From: Glandiceps talaboti
Taxonomy: Eukaryota > Hemichordata > Enteropneusta > Spengelidae
Reading direction: 5' to 3'
DNA length: 64,000 nucleotides
NCBI RefSeq assembly: GCF_964340395.1
Contig: NC_135565.1
Span: 9,913,742 to 9,977,741, forward strand
In this document: positions 12,057 to 25,800 of the stretch, piece after piece
How the letters are laid out: the number at the start of each line of letters is the position of its first letter
How positions within the stretch are numbered: position 1 is the first letter of the stretch
Position numbers and translations under genes: made by a program
The notes under the pieces: model-generated
The model's input: the letters and a program-made list of their open reading frames with translations, nothing else
What the model was told of the DNA's origin: nothing
Database searches by the model: none

Positions 12057-14749
12057 TATATATATATACTACCAAAACTATTACGCTCTGCCACTGCGGT
12101 GAATGAATGATCTAAAAGATGGAAATAATACCAATAGAGCAAAAAATGGAAAACATAAAACTAATTTCTTTCTGGAATTAAATAAAAACGACCAGACATT
12201 TTCTGTCAAACCAATCGCTAAACCCAAACCTTTCAAAGATTGAATTTGCTATCTTTGAAAGACAATATGTATTAATTCATGAGAATGTTTAGGTTTAAAC
12301 AATGTATACCCATAAAATTAATATGTATGGTATGAAAATTGATAACAATCATATTATTATACTTGATCAAGGGCAATATAGATTTCAATTTATGTAAAAC
12401 CATTTGATACCCATGGTTGGAGCAAAGGAGTAATCCCAGAAGTATTAACAGTTGATATATCTATAATTTATAAAACGTGATGGAATCCCATCAGATAAAG
12501 TGTTTTCCTATAAAGTCACAAAAATAGATCATACCATCCTACCGTCATCATATGTAAGAACAATAATAGCACCTAGTGAAATGATCATTGCTTAAAAATT
12601 GAGTGGTGGTAAAAAGTCATTTTAAGAATACAGTAGCATGCTAATTATTAAACCATCCAAATTACAAGATTATTAGTATATGTATGATCTTCAACTGCAG
12701 CTGGTTTTAATTAAAACAATCCCTGTAATATTTTTCCATTGCAGAATAAAGTGACTGTCGTTATTATTCATATTACTCTTCACACCTTTCATATCCATAT
12801 CTTTGAATATCATCCAATCTATAATTTTGCGGAAATATCCGTGTGTTCATTTGAAGTCAAAATTATATACATATATTATAGCGATCAAACTGTATATAAA
12901 CTTAGGGCATCTCAACCAAAACGTTAACAATGTAACTATACAGTGTCACGAAACAGTAATTAGGTATAAACATATCGAAGTATTGCAATGTAAATTGTAA
13001 AACTCATTGAATATAACAGATAAGAATAAGAAATCGAGATATTACAAAGGTGCAAAATAGGTGATAAAAACAATAGTTTATTAATATCGCAAAAACAAAT
13101 TACATAATTTTCCATGGCAAACATAAGCTCGTCTCCCAGCAAGGTTCTCTTTGCGTCAAACAAAGGTTATGTCTTTAATGTGGTTGATAAAAGCATCTTT
13201 TGTAGAAGTGTCTATTGATAAACACCGGATATGGAAATATCATATTGAGGAAGCGACAAAATGTGTCCGAAAGAAGTCATGAATTTTATTTATATTGCGA
13301 GTATTTTACTTTTACTCTATAAAGCGTTTATTCAACCCAACATGACCTATAGGTTGGTAGTCTGAGGTAGTACACTTCCATCATAGTTGCATTCTATTTT
13401 AAAACCCACAGAAAAGACCGATGTGTTCGCTGTATTACATTCTTCAGCTTCAGCGAACAGCCTGCTGCTCTGTTTGGAGATTTAGGTCTTTGATATCTAT
13501 AAAACTTTACAGCTAGGGTGTTGGAAATTTCATTTTTGAATTATACAATGGAGATCGTCATTATCATCTGACTGACTATTTCAAGACTGCAGACCATAGC
13601 CGTGTAGCTAGGTTTACAGTTCAGCGAACTTTTATCTATTCCTTATGTACACGCAACCGCCAGACAATTCTGGAATAATCTTTCAACAGATCTGAAACAT
13701 CTGACATCGAAATGTGTATTAAGCAAAGTGCCAGAGAGTACCTTTCAAGTGCTATGTGATAACCAAACATTCTAATAGTCTTTCGCAGTACTGTCTCTCT
13801 ATTATTTGTTTTCTGTTCCTGTTTTTTCTGTTCATTTTGCCCCTAAAGTAGATTATTTAGTTGTAATATGCGTTTAAACCAAATTCGACAAAGTTGCCTT
13901 TATGAAGAAACATATTGGAGAATTTAGACCAGCGCCAGTAATATCAAGAAATAAATTGGAGAAAGTATTGGCAATTTTTAACGTTTTGACTCATATTTCG
14001 AACACAGCAGAACCAGTGATGTAGACATGCGCTGTCGTGTCATAGACGCTCTTGTGGTGACATGGAACAACAGGAGTATATGTTCCACATTTTTTGTTCA
14101 ACTGGGCTTGGACATGGTATAATGTAAGTTGTCTAATACTAGAATTGTCCAAATATATGTGCCACACTGTATGAAGTGAATAACCACTTTACCATATATT
14201 ATTTTATATGAAAATGGAACTTAAATGGGCAATCAGCTATTATGCTTGGCATGTAAGTGTTAATATTACTGCAGGAGATTGAAAAACAATTAAGGTTATA
14301 GACCACGATAAAGCTAGAAAAAAATACAAAATTAACTTTTTTGGGGGAAATGACTACCAACCATTTGAGCTATCATTGTATGCAACCCAAATAAATGTAG
14401 CACTTCTCAATCTTGAGATATGGGAAGGAATAAAAAACCAAAACAAATGCACATGGCTTTACAACCATTTGCACACTTTATTATAATATAACGGAAAGTG
14501 TCAAGTACTAGGCAGCTCATTAGCATACATTTGACGAAATGTGTCAAGTACTTGGCTACTCATTTACATAAACTTGCTGATACAGTACAGTCTCAGACCA
14601 GTAAAAGAATTGCTATGGTCATGGGGTCTGGGGTACAGTGTACCACAAGTATGAATAACAAGAGGACGTCCTTCCAGTGTCAAAAAAGAGTTGCCCAATA
14701 ATGTAATGAGCGAGCTAAAAAAATGAATAAAGAGAATGAATTAGAGTTG

Positions 14750-14857
<108 letters not shown>

Positions 14858-17005
14858 TTTCAAGATATTGCTTATAACCGATTGTCTACTCAAAACTATT
14901 TAAATGGTGAAAACATTTCTCAATTTTAATGAAATTTTACTGTGCATAAAGGAATGTATTACAATAGGTGTCAAAATGCAAGTGAAAGTCAGCTTTGTTA
15001 CAGTTTAGCACAGATGGTCTTTGCGAAGTCTTCCAAAACCCAAAGGCATCCTACAACAAAGAATGGTGGAAAGGTGTAAATAGTACCACATCATCACAAT
15101 TTTAAACAAAAAAGGGGAAAAAGTATTTATCAGCTGATTTATCAGCAACGCATCGATCCTCTGGGGAATCCATTTTCGCTATCTAGGCGAAGTAATGATT
15201 CATAGCCTAGGTTTACAAAACATACTCGCCCTTGTGGTACAGTAGTGGTGATTATGTTTCAGCGAGTGAAGTCAAAACCCACGATTTGGAAGTTATCTTT
15301 TCGTGAACCACATGCATAGCTATTTTGTAATAAAAAAAAAATAACTCACCACTCGTATCTCTCCCGTTATCTAGTAATCTATCTGTTAAACCTCGGATGT
15401 TCTTCCGTTATAATTACGACACACGACCTAACATCGCTATCGAGGATGCCGGATGTTCGGGCAAGCCCTCACTGCAAACTTCGTTCGCTTATATGTTATA
15501 GTAACTTATACGAAAGAAAGCCCGAACGTCTAGCAGCAAGACTAGTTATCTAGTACAGGTCAACAGATCGTTTCCATGTAAACATATACCGTCCCGTGTT
15601 GTTCATCGACACTACTTCACTTAGGTGACACTAAATAAAATGTCACAGAAACGAACAACGTGGTACATTATCATTCCCAGTTATTGAATTTTTGGGTACA
15701 TGTCCTCAAAAATCTACGATATTCAATGTACAGATTTTCCATCGGTATACGCGGTACGTCAGTATCGAACGCTAAGTCCGCCCCCCCCCCCTCCCTTCGT
15801 AGCACGTAGTACGTGTCATCACGCTACAGTCTTCGACCTTCCAAATGCGAAGTCGTCGTATACGCGTAGTAGAGCGAAGCTGTCGGATAACTATCCCTCT
15901 TGAAAACTATGTACTCGCTCATTTCATTTTCTTTTGATTGAGTTCATTACCAACCACAAATTGACACGAGGTGGTTTCGTCTTCTTTCTAAACACGGCCC
16001 GTGCTCACTGAAGCCCTCGCGTGGTGCCGTGTCATCTCCGACTATTTTTGCTTTTGTAAAAAAAAAATTAACATGCCGAAGAGCTAGAGACATGAGAGAG
16101 CTATATTGCTAGACATGTCTGAAACAGTTTTCGTTTTGCATTGACGTTGAAGCGATGTGTTGAATCATAGATCCTCCTCCCATGGTTGAATGTACTGTGT
16201 ATGCTGTATCCAGATGAACCGGCGCTGGTAGACGCAACAAATTCAACAATGCAGCAACATATCAAATTACAACAATAGTGGTGCGTCTTTTGACGTTGAT
16301 TTCGACACAGATACATGTTATGTATCAAAATAAAAACAATCGACTCTGAGTAAGATGCTTCAAAGCAAAACATAGTAGTATTAGTACATCTACAATCGCG
16401 ACCGGACTATACATTGTTACTCCAAGAAAATACCATCATACTAAAGATGTTTTATGAAGCTAACTAGATTCTTTATTGGTTAAAACACCACTTTCAAAGC
16501 ATTTGGTATATTTTCCGTCGTTTCATGTTGAACGGGAACCCAGGGAACATTTACTCTCTCACCGGAAACCACTACGTTTATTTTACATAAAACCTGAGAC
16601 CGCTAAAACGGAGCGTGGCACTCTGCTTTCCATAAAAGGAAGTAGGCTCCGCCCTCAATTTGTTCGCAAACATATGCAAATGAGGAAGTTAATTTTTAAC
16701 CCGAATAGCCAAAATCGCATGTCGAATAGTGGGCGTTGGCTACCTTTGAACTGACAGATTTCATATTTTTTGGCCAATAGAATGGTCATAACATGGAAAA
16801 AAAAACAAATTTTCGAAGGTGATAAAGGATGTGACACTTACAACTTTTCTGTAAGGAATGTGTTAAACGTTTTTTGTTTGTTTCAACCCAAACACATGTT
16901 TTTGTCATTTTCTCAAGTTTACATTTTGTAAAGAATTGCGTTACTTTGTGGAAATTAGCAACCTCAAAGAGTACCCGACAATAACAAACACAGTAGGATC
17001 TTATT

Positions 17006-17190
17006 CACCACGTCAGTGGCTCCAAAACCGTGTCTCAGATTTTTGATTGCGTCTTTTGTTCGAAAGTAAGACGGATTTAGATGAGACATACATGGTTTAT
17101 TTGGACACTATTTATTATTATTTATATATCTTCGTTACAAAAACAGATAGGAAAAATCTGAGACACGGTTTTGTAGCCACTGACGTGGTG
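17006..17190. repeat. Hairpin inside the TTAA element
   Basis: Arms at 17006-17044 and 17152-17190 are complementary at 38 of 39 positions (core CACCACGTCAGTGGCT and AGCCACTGACGTGGTG-like), with a loop of about 107 bases. It may be a nested small foldback or an internal transposase-binding pair. Confidence 0.75.
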
Positions 17191-17775
17191 ATAAACACTG
17201 TGCGTCGTTTTCTATTGTTGGTCGAAATTTGAAGGAGCTAATTTTTGTTGAACCAAACATGCAAATTATCACGTATGTAGAGGTCACGTGATCTGAAGTA
17301 CATAAAACCAAATTTTACTAATTTCATTGTAAAGAGTGGATCAAGAGCTTTCAGAAAATGTATAGTTATGGATGTGTATAATCATTACTTTCTTAACTGC
17401 AAACCAATATCAGCAAGGGAGATTGAACGTGGTCTATAACCTTAAGCATAGGTCTTTGAAGTGTACATTATGCTGATTTGCATGTACATATTTCTGTGAA
17501 AATATCAGCTTAATATTGCTGTAATACGCTAGTGTTACTTGGAATATATACAATTTTAGCTATTTCATTTATATTTGATTATATTGAATTGAATCTATAG
17601 ATATACATTATGAGTATCTTTTGCACATTATGCATACATTATCAGGATTTTTTTACTATGTATTTAATCACATTATAATGGAGCTTTGAAAAAATACCGA
17701 GTCACCGCACAACTTTTTAATTTTCCCTTGGACAAGAAACCAATTTTTTTTTGGGCCTTACTGAAGGTAAAAATA

Positions 17776-17877
17776 TCAAGCCATTTCATCAGTCGAGGTT
17801 CCATATCCATCATTTGTGTCAGCTCTGAGTTGTTCAAGTTCAGCAGTATTAGTGGTTTTATCTTGTCCTTGAACACT
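17776..17877 (-). CDS. CUB/LDLa/PAN gene exon 14: cytoplasmic tail and stop
   Basis: Acceptor TTATCTTTCTAG ending at 17878. Phase 0 continues exon 13 for 33 codons ([20 protein letters not shown] ... GTSTDEMA) to TGA at 17776-17778. The whole gene then has a length divisible by three. A duplicate exon is at 354-455. Another frame here is also open (see rejected items). Confidence 0.7.
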   Translation of the reverse strand, partial: SVQGQDKTTNTAELEQLRADTNDGYGTSTDEMA

Positions 17878-18149
17878 CTAGAAAGATAAGACAGTTGAAA
17901 GCCATACTTAGTGTATGTGAACGATTGAAAAGCAAACTCAAATCAATAAGAGAGTGTATTTTGACTCAAAACTCATTTGATTAGAGAAGAAATTAAGATA
18001 CTGTAACTATTGATGTAATGATGGGGTCTTACATTAATTCCTGTGATTCTCAGTTAGAAAATTTTACTTTCTGGAATTTACGTATGAGCAAATTTATTAA
18101 CTTTCCTAAGGGAGGATTATGTTTTGGTGGTGGTGATGGCGATAGTAAT

Positions 18150-18220
<71 letters not shown>

Positions 18221-18583
18221 TGTTATGGTTGATATATGTACTAAATTATATGAAATTTGAAGCTTGCATTTTAAAGATATGGCTTATTTCTAAAAGTGAT
18301 TAATTATGTAAAATACAGAAGAAATTACTAAAAACTAAGCCAACAGGCTTCATAGGACATGTGTGCTTTGTTATAGTTGATGAATGTAACAAATGTTGCA
18401 GAATTCGACGTGTGCATTCATAAGATATAGCCTAATTACTAAAATCGTTATTTATATGCAAATGACTATTAAATGTTCATGGGATGTTTACCAAAATCTA
18501 ATCAAGTCTTCCGATTAGCATAAGGAAGTTGTGTAGCAAGTTTCATTAGAATCGATGAAGTAGTTTTTGAGGTATAGTGTGTG

Positions 18584-18654
<71 letters not shown>

Positions 18655-19761
18655 CGTAACATAACCTCCCCGAGGTAAAAACAATTATTTATGCAAATGA
18701 CTGACTACAAAAGACAGTCTGTGTTTATATTTACTGACAACAGGGATTACCAAGCAGAAAACGAAACATATTTACCTGTGTACAACACTTTGGTAATGAA
18801 CATTGTCCTTTCTTCAACCGTCTGGTAGCGATGGCTACAAGTATAACTAGAAATGCCACCCCTATTACCGAGACAACAATGACCATAGCCAAGTACTTGG
18901 TGTCAGGTTTCGCCAATACTGGGTTTGTCTCTGACAGACACAGAGAATACAAATTGAGTAATTAGAAAACCTTAAAGCTGCACTAGCTGTAGTTAGACCA
19001 TATTTGGAATTGCTTTGTTGGATAAAATGACATCATATAATATGGGGTACATTATATCATGTGTAGGTAAACTTGTGTGTAGCTGTACACACAACATGTA
19101 GGAACACATTTATGCCTTTGGAAAGGGCTAATCTTCAGATTTCGTCAACAATTATTGTTGGAATGAAACAGAAAACATGGGATTAGTTATGTTTGAAGTA
19201 TGTACCAAATTATATTGTATTTGAAGTGTGCATTTTGAAGACATACATGCCTTATCTGATCATCTGTTCGCATATTGATGTCTTACTGACCTGTTGCGCA
19301 TCCAGATTCATCCGATCTGTCACCACAATGATCATAGGCATCACAGGCAAGGTAGTCAGCAATGCACCGGTCATTGTCACAATGAAAATAGTCATTTCCA
19401 CCACAGCTGCCATTTGTATCTGTAAAAATATATTGCAATGAATTATCTGATTTAATGGCATTACCTCACTCAACGCTAAGGCCAATAGTTTTATGATGAT
19501 TCTTTGCAGCTATACTTTGGGGACGAAAGATAACAAATAGATGGCGTGAGAGGGCGATAGTTTATGACTTCTCATAATCTCTTCTCATACTAGATAATCA
19601 CCTTTCCAGGTATCATGTTCTAATTTGATTCTTCTCTGTTGCATGATAATTTCACTCAGTAATTCAGCTTTGTATAACACCTTGTGTTATATTCTCCTTT
19701 ATCTGTCTGTCTGTCTGTCTATCTGCCTGCCTGCTTGCTTGTCTACATGTCTGTCTGTGTA

Positions 19762-19796
<35 letters not shown>

Positions 19797-19845
19797 ATGT
19801 ATGTATGTATGTATGTATGTATGTATGTATGTATGTATGTATGCC

Positions 19846-19894
<49 letters not shown>

Positions 19895-22800
19895 GCCTGC
19901 ATGCATGCATGCATGCATGGATGGATGGATGTATGTATGGATGTATGACTATGAACACGATATCTCATAAAATACTGCATAAATTCTTATGAAACTTGCT
20001 ACACATCTTCCTTATGCTAACTGTAAACATATGAGTATCAATTAGTAATTTGCATAATAACTCTTTTTTTAAGTAGAAATTAGGCTTTACATAAGAATGC
20101 ATAATTCAATATCCATGTAACTTAGCATGTATATCAGCTATTATACCATGCACGAGCAAAGTTGAACAAAAATAAGGAATATATACTCTTGTCGTTGTAC
20201 ATTATGACAACACGTGTCTACATCACGAAATAACGTTGAAATTTCCATTACTTTCCTCTTTGATTCAGGTTTGTAAATGTACAGTATTTTCAAAGTGTTT
20301 AAGTAACATTAATTGTAGCGAACAAAAACGTTGAAATTTCCATTACTTTCCTCTTTGATATTACTGGCTCTGGTATAATTACATTATTCTCCGATATTTT
20401 TCTTCATTCAGCAGGAAAATGCTTATGACCCAAGGGTTGTCAATACGAGTCGCTAGACGAGTAGTAACAAAGGTCCCTTGGGTCACCCGTATTTCCGTGG
20501 CTGAACGAAGAAAAATATTGGGGAATAACATTTGTAATAAGACACTCATGTCTCATAAAAGACTTAAATCTTACTTATAGTTTGAATTGGTCATTTGCAT
20601 AACTAATGATGTTGGACAATTAGGGAATATCTTAAGAAAATGTACTTCAAATTACATATAATTTGTGACTTGAATTAAAGAACAGGATTGTTGATGTAGT
20701 TTTAAATTGTAATGTCATTTGTACAGTTAATGACCTTTGATATTAAGGCAATTTCTTACAAATGCACAATTTGGTACTTACATTGTTAGTAACAAAGTGT
20801 ATGTCTCCTGTAAAACTTTATGACATACCTTTCAGCTTTAATGATTCATTTGCATAATTAATCATTTTTCATGTAATTAAGCTATATCGACGGTAATCTT
20901 CTATTGAATATATGGTTATATCTCAGATTTTTCCATTTCAACAATGTGTGTTGAGTTCAAAACATCGCTTGTGAAATATGAGGGAAGTAGGGTGTGCGTT
21001 AATCTTCAGGCACTAACTGTTTCACTCCAAGGCAAGCTGTAATTGAACACACGTGAACCTACCAGCGAGATGAAACATTGCGTATGTAGCTCTGAAGGAC
21101 TCTCCATCTTGTTTCACACCATCAGTAGATAAGACCAGTTTTAATTCGCCATTTACAATAACGTCATCAACGGATGATGTATTTGTTAGATCACAAATGA
21201 CTTGGAGAAGGTGTCCGTTTGCATAAACTTCAACCCTATCTTTGGCTTTTAGGCATGGGTCCACTATACCTAATTCATGGACGAATGAAAACAAAACATT
21301 TTGTGAAACTTACAGAACTTTGTCCCTTGATCATTTAGATATGTTCAATGTGTTTTGCAATCGGCATTGCTTTGTCAAAAAAAATCCCCTTGCACAGCTA
21401 TTGTTCGCTACAATTAATGTTACTTAAACACTTTGAAAATACTGTACATTTACAAACCTGAATCAAAGTCTTCTTGAACTTCAGGGTATGGTATTACGTC
21501 CTTCAACCAACAATCGCGTTTTTCTACGTTGTATTTCTTTTGGGATGCCCATGCTTTGCATCCGGGTGTTTGCATGCATGCTTCACAACAGGTTTCGGTG
21601 TCAGCAGTTTGAAGGAAATGGCCATCATTTATGTCTCCGCCTGCTCTACCAACTTTCTCTTCGAAATAGCAAGGTGGATCTTGTGGAAAATATCAAACAT
21701 TTCAAGATATGTCAGGAGTATTACATTATGATATTATACAATACGAATAGCAATATAAAATAACTCCATTACAATATATTCTAGTCAAATTCTTTAACTT
21801 TATAAGAATGACAAAGGGTCTATCTTTTCGACATGTGACGGTACCTATACATGACCATATATATGGATGAGTACATAGATATGTCACAAGGGACTACATG
21901 TAATTTTAGTTTAATCATTACATAGGGCTCCGTCCGTCCGTCTGTGTATGTATGTATGTATGTATGTATGTATGTATGTATGTATGTATGTATGTATGTA
22001 TGTATGTATGTACGTACGTCTGTCTGTCCATCCGTCCGTCCGTAATACATTATTTCTCAGACATGCAATATCTTATTTATTTCAAACCTGGCACAAAGTT
22101 GGCATGTCATATGGGTGGGCGATATACATGTCGCCATATTTTGTGAAGAGTTGTGATTACTTACGTACCAAGAACAGTTGTAGGCTCAAAATTCCATGAT
22201 GTAAACGACAGGAAAATTCCAGTAGCACCAGTTACAGGAAGAATGGATAGAGAGCAGGATTCGGTGTTTGAGATATTAATTCTTGGAAAATGTCCAATTA
22301 TGTGGCCTCCATGACCCCCCACTACATCATCTTCACATACTAGAAATAAAGAGAATAGTGACCTGGATTATATCTATTATACCATGTACAAGCCAAGTTG
22401 AACAAAAAATATGGATATATATACGCTAGTCGTTCTACTTCACGACAACGCGCATCGATGTCACAACAACACATGTCTACGTCACTGGTTCTGCTGTGTT
22501 CGAAATATGAGTCAAAACCTTCAAAATTACCATTTGATATTACTGGCGCTGGTATCCAATATCTTTCTTCATTCAGCCGGAAAATACATGTGACCTAAGG
22601 GTTTTCACTTAACAAATGCCCCTTAGGTCACTCGTATTTTCCTTGGCTGTACGAAGACAACTATTGGGAATAACATCTAAATATATGGTAATGCATTATT
22701 TCATTCCTTGAAGAATGACATACGAGTAGTACTGAACAAATAAATCAAAATTAAATCCCAATGCCCCAATTTGTCCAATCGGCAACTGGCTCCAGTTGAT

Positions 22801-25800
22801 AAACAGTTATTCCTTCACGCACTGGAAATAAAGAGAATAGTGACCTGGGTTATATCTATTATACCATGTACAAGCGAAGTTGAACAAAAAATATGGATAT
22901 GTATATACGCTGGTCGTTCTACGTCACGACAACGCGCATCTATGTCACGACAACGCGTGTCTACGTCACTGATTATGCTGTGTTCGAAATATGAGTCAAA
23001 ATCTTCAAAATTACATTACTTTCCCTGATATATCTTTGATATTACTGGCGCTGGTATCCAATATTTTTCTTCATTCAGCCGGAAAAATATTTGTGACCTA
23101 ATGGTTTTCACTACACGTCTAGCGACTCAAAGTGACAAATTCCCCTTAGGCCACTCTTATTTTCCTTGGCTGTATGAAGAAAAACATTGGGGAATAACAT
23201 CTAAATATATGGCAAGGCATTATTTCGTCCCGTGAAGAACGACATACGAGTACTGAACAAATAAATCAAAATTAAATTACAACGCCCCAATATGTCCACT
23301 CGACAACTGACTCCAGTCAGCAGCCTAGATAAGACAGACTTTCAGTCTGCTCACACTATGTTCAATAATTATCTATGCATTACAAAAGCTAAACCAGGTG
23401 TAAAACTAAAGCATACCGAAAATTCAAATGCCAAGCCTTTATATTATTGTTCCCGTAGGTATCACCACAAACGACAATCTGTGCTATGATACATGGCATA
23501 TCCTTTAATTGGTAAATGTTACTAATTATGCACATGACTCGTTAGAATTAAAACAACTAACTATACAAGACTCTTAAGCTAGATTCTCATTAATGTAAAT
23601 GCCAAATTTTAGGCAATTTGATGGATATGATAATGCATTTGTATCCCTAAAGTTAAGATCTGAATCAACAAACTTTATAGGATATTTTCTCCTTGTTATT
23701 ATCACCGTTTTTACCATATTATCTGCAATGTTATGCTTGTATTGCTGAGATATTACATTTCTGCCTAATCTAATACGAATGTATCATTACGATTATAAGC
23801 TGTTATTCATGCAAATGCATCATTCTTGTTCATAGAATGTCTACAAATAGAAAGACTTCCTGCGATTCTCATAATGACAAACAGACAGATAGACACAGGA
23901 AGGCAGGCACAAAAACACACCATAATAACATACCATTCTCTTTATCACAAACTGTAACTAGCACCATGTATAAATAAACACATCACTCGTTCAACAATAG
24001 TAACATTGCAGAAAACTAGTACGTTTCCTACCAGAAAACGTTTTCCTGGTGGCATCATATCCATTATCAGAAATAGTCGCATTAGCTTTAAGTTGAAAGC
24101 CACGGTCAACCACTGTTCCGTCGGTAAGGAAATTTAAAAAGAGGCTTGGTCCATTTGATATAACGGTGTCCGGAATGTCATGCCCACAATAACTGTTTAT
24201 CAACGGCGATTGAATATTCGGACCATCATAGACGTCCAAGCGATCCTTTGTACAATTTGTTGAGTTTTCAATACTCATTGACAACCAAGACAGCTGTAAC
24301 AAGGAAAGGGGATAAAGCAATATGAACAAGTTTTCGTAGTTCGAAGACAACATTATATTATGATTTAATTTTTGGAATACATGTATACTTCTACAACTCA
24401 CTGGTAAGCTCATGACATCATGTACGTTGATGGGCTAAACTACGCTACGGGAGAATAACAAGTTACTACTTAAACCTCAAATTGATGTTCAAGGTCAAAC
24501 GTTGGGTTTAAAATGGAAGCCCATCTCTAAAGGTATGCACGTGACTTGTATGTATAATAATGTGTTCAAAATTTCAAAAATATGGAGAGAAAAATTATAT
24601 GACATTTGAATATAAATTTCAATGCCACGGATTTGTGTTTTATCAGAGCATCTCTTATAATCAGTGCAAATAACTTGAGTGACCCTATGAACAAATGTGA
24701 TCCGCAATTTTTAAACAAAAATGAAAATGACGTTGAAGGTCAAGGTCAAAATTCAATGCTGTATAGTAAGAAAATAACTCTAACAACCTGATTGTGCACA
24801 TTTCAATAGTGTCTCAAAGTATAACATTTCCAAAGTTATAGAATAATTTGACATTTGACCGTTACTTAGATATATAGTGTATCACGATATATAACGTCAT
24901 CTATTGTGACCTTTTAATGGCGGTGAAGATCAAGATCATGGTATGGAAATAAGGCTTCAAATTACCAATTTGATTGTAGTCATTTGACATGAGTCTATGT
25001 GTTCTCAACATTTTCGTCATGGCACTTGACAAATGCTGGCTATTTGACATTGAAACTGTATGTCAAGGTCAAATGGAGTAGACATTTGTCAGTCATGAAA
25101 TGAAATCTATTGTGACCCAGCTATCAAATACCATCATTTCAATCCACAGAGCCCAAGGGATTAACAAAATGTCGACTACTAAAAAAGCAGCACCATACAT
25201 TTATTAGATGACCAGGTCTTGATGTGATGGTGTACGAACACGTTGAATATTGATCATAATCATTAGGAAAATCATAAGAATTAAGTATCACATCATCTTC
25301 ACCAACGTCAATATGGACTTGTTTATTGCAATTAACTGAAATAAAATACAAAAAAAAAGTGATTATACAACTAAAGGCCTTTATTAAAAGGGAATAGAAG
25401 AATGGTTGATTTGATCTTATGTGTATTTTCAATGTGTAGGAAACACAGACTATATTCCTCTAGTAGCCCTGCTTCGCATGACTCGTATATGACACAGCTG
25501 TGGATGTTGGGAAATATACGTACGCGTATACCTGATTTACACTTTTATAGCATGGCATGGATAGTCAACAAACCTGTGCGCTTCACGTGTCTTGACCTTT
25601 TCTTGACCCCTCCCTAAATGATGCAAACTATCATTTGAAAACTTTAAACTCCCATTTATGTTCCTTTAGCGTTTTAAGGCAGTTTTAGCAGAATGTATTA
25701 TATTCTACTGTACTCACAAAATTGGCAGTACTCTCCTTCATAACCGTCTCTGCATTCGCAGAACGCATTAGTAGTGTTATTCACGCACTGTCCGCCATGT

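Noticed and set aside
16101-16754. Frames of about 90 codons inside the TTAA element as remnants of a transposase
   Set aside because: Neither resembles a piggyBac or Kolobok transposase, and both lack conserved acidic residues in a plausible context.
17673-17876. Alternative frame [20 protein letters not shown]... in the exon 14 region, open in both arms and loosely like the end of a TIR domain
   Set aside because: It does not match the phase of exon 13, has no upstream TIR exons, and most of the region runs past the stop of the better-supported frame. Kept only as a note.
19704-19930. Possible CRISPR-like or ordered repeat array
   Set aside because: These are contiguous tetranucleotide microsatellites without spacers, in a eukaryotic intron.
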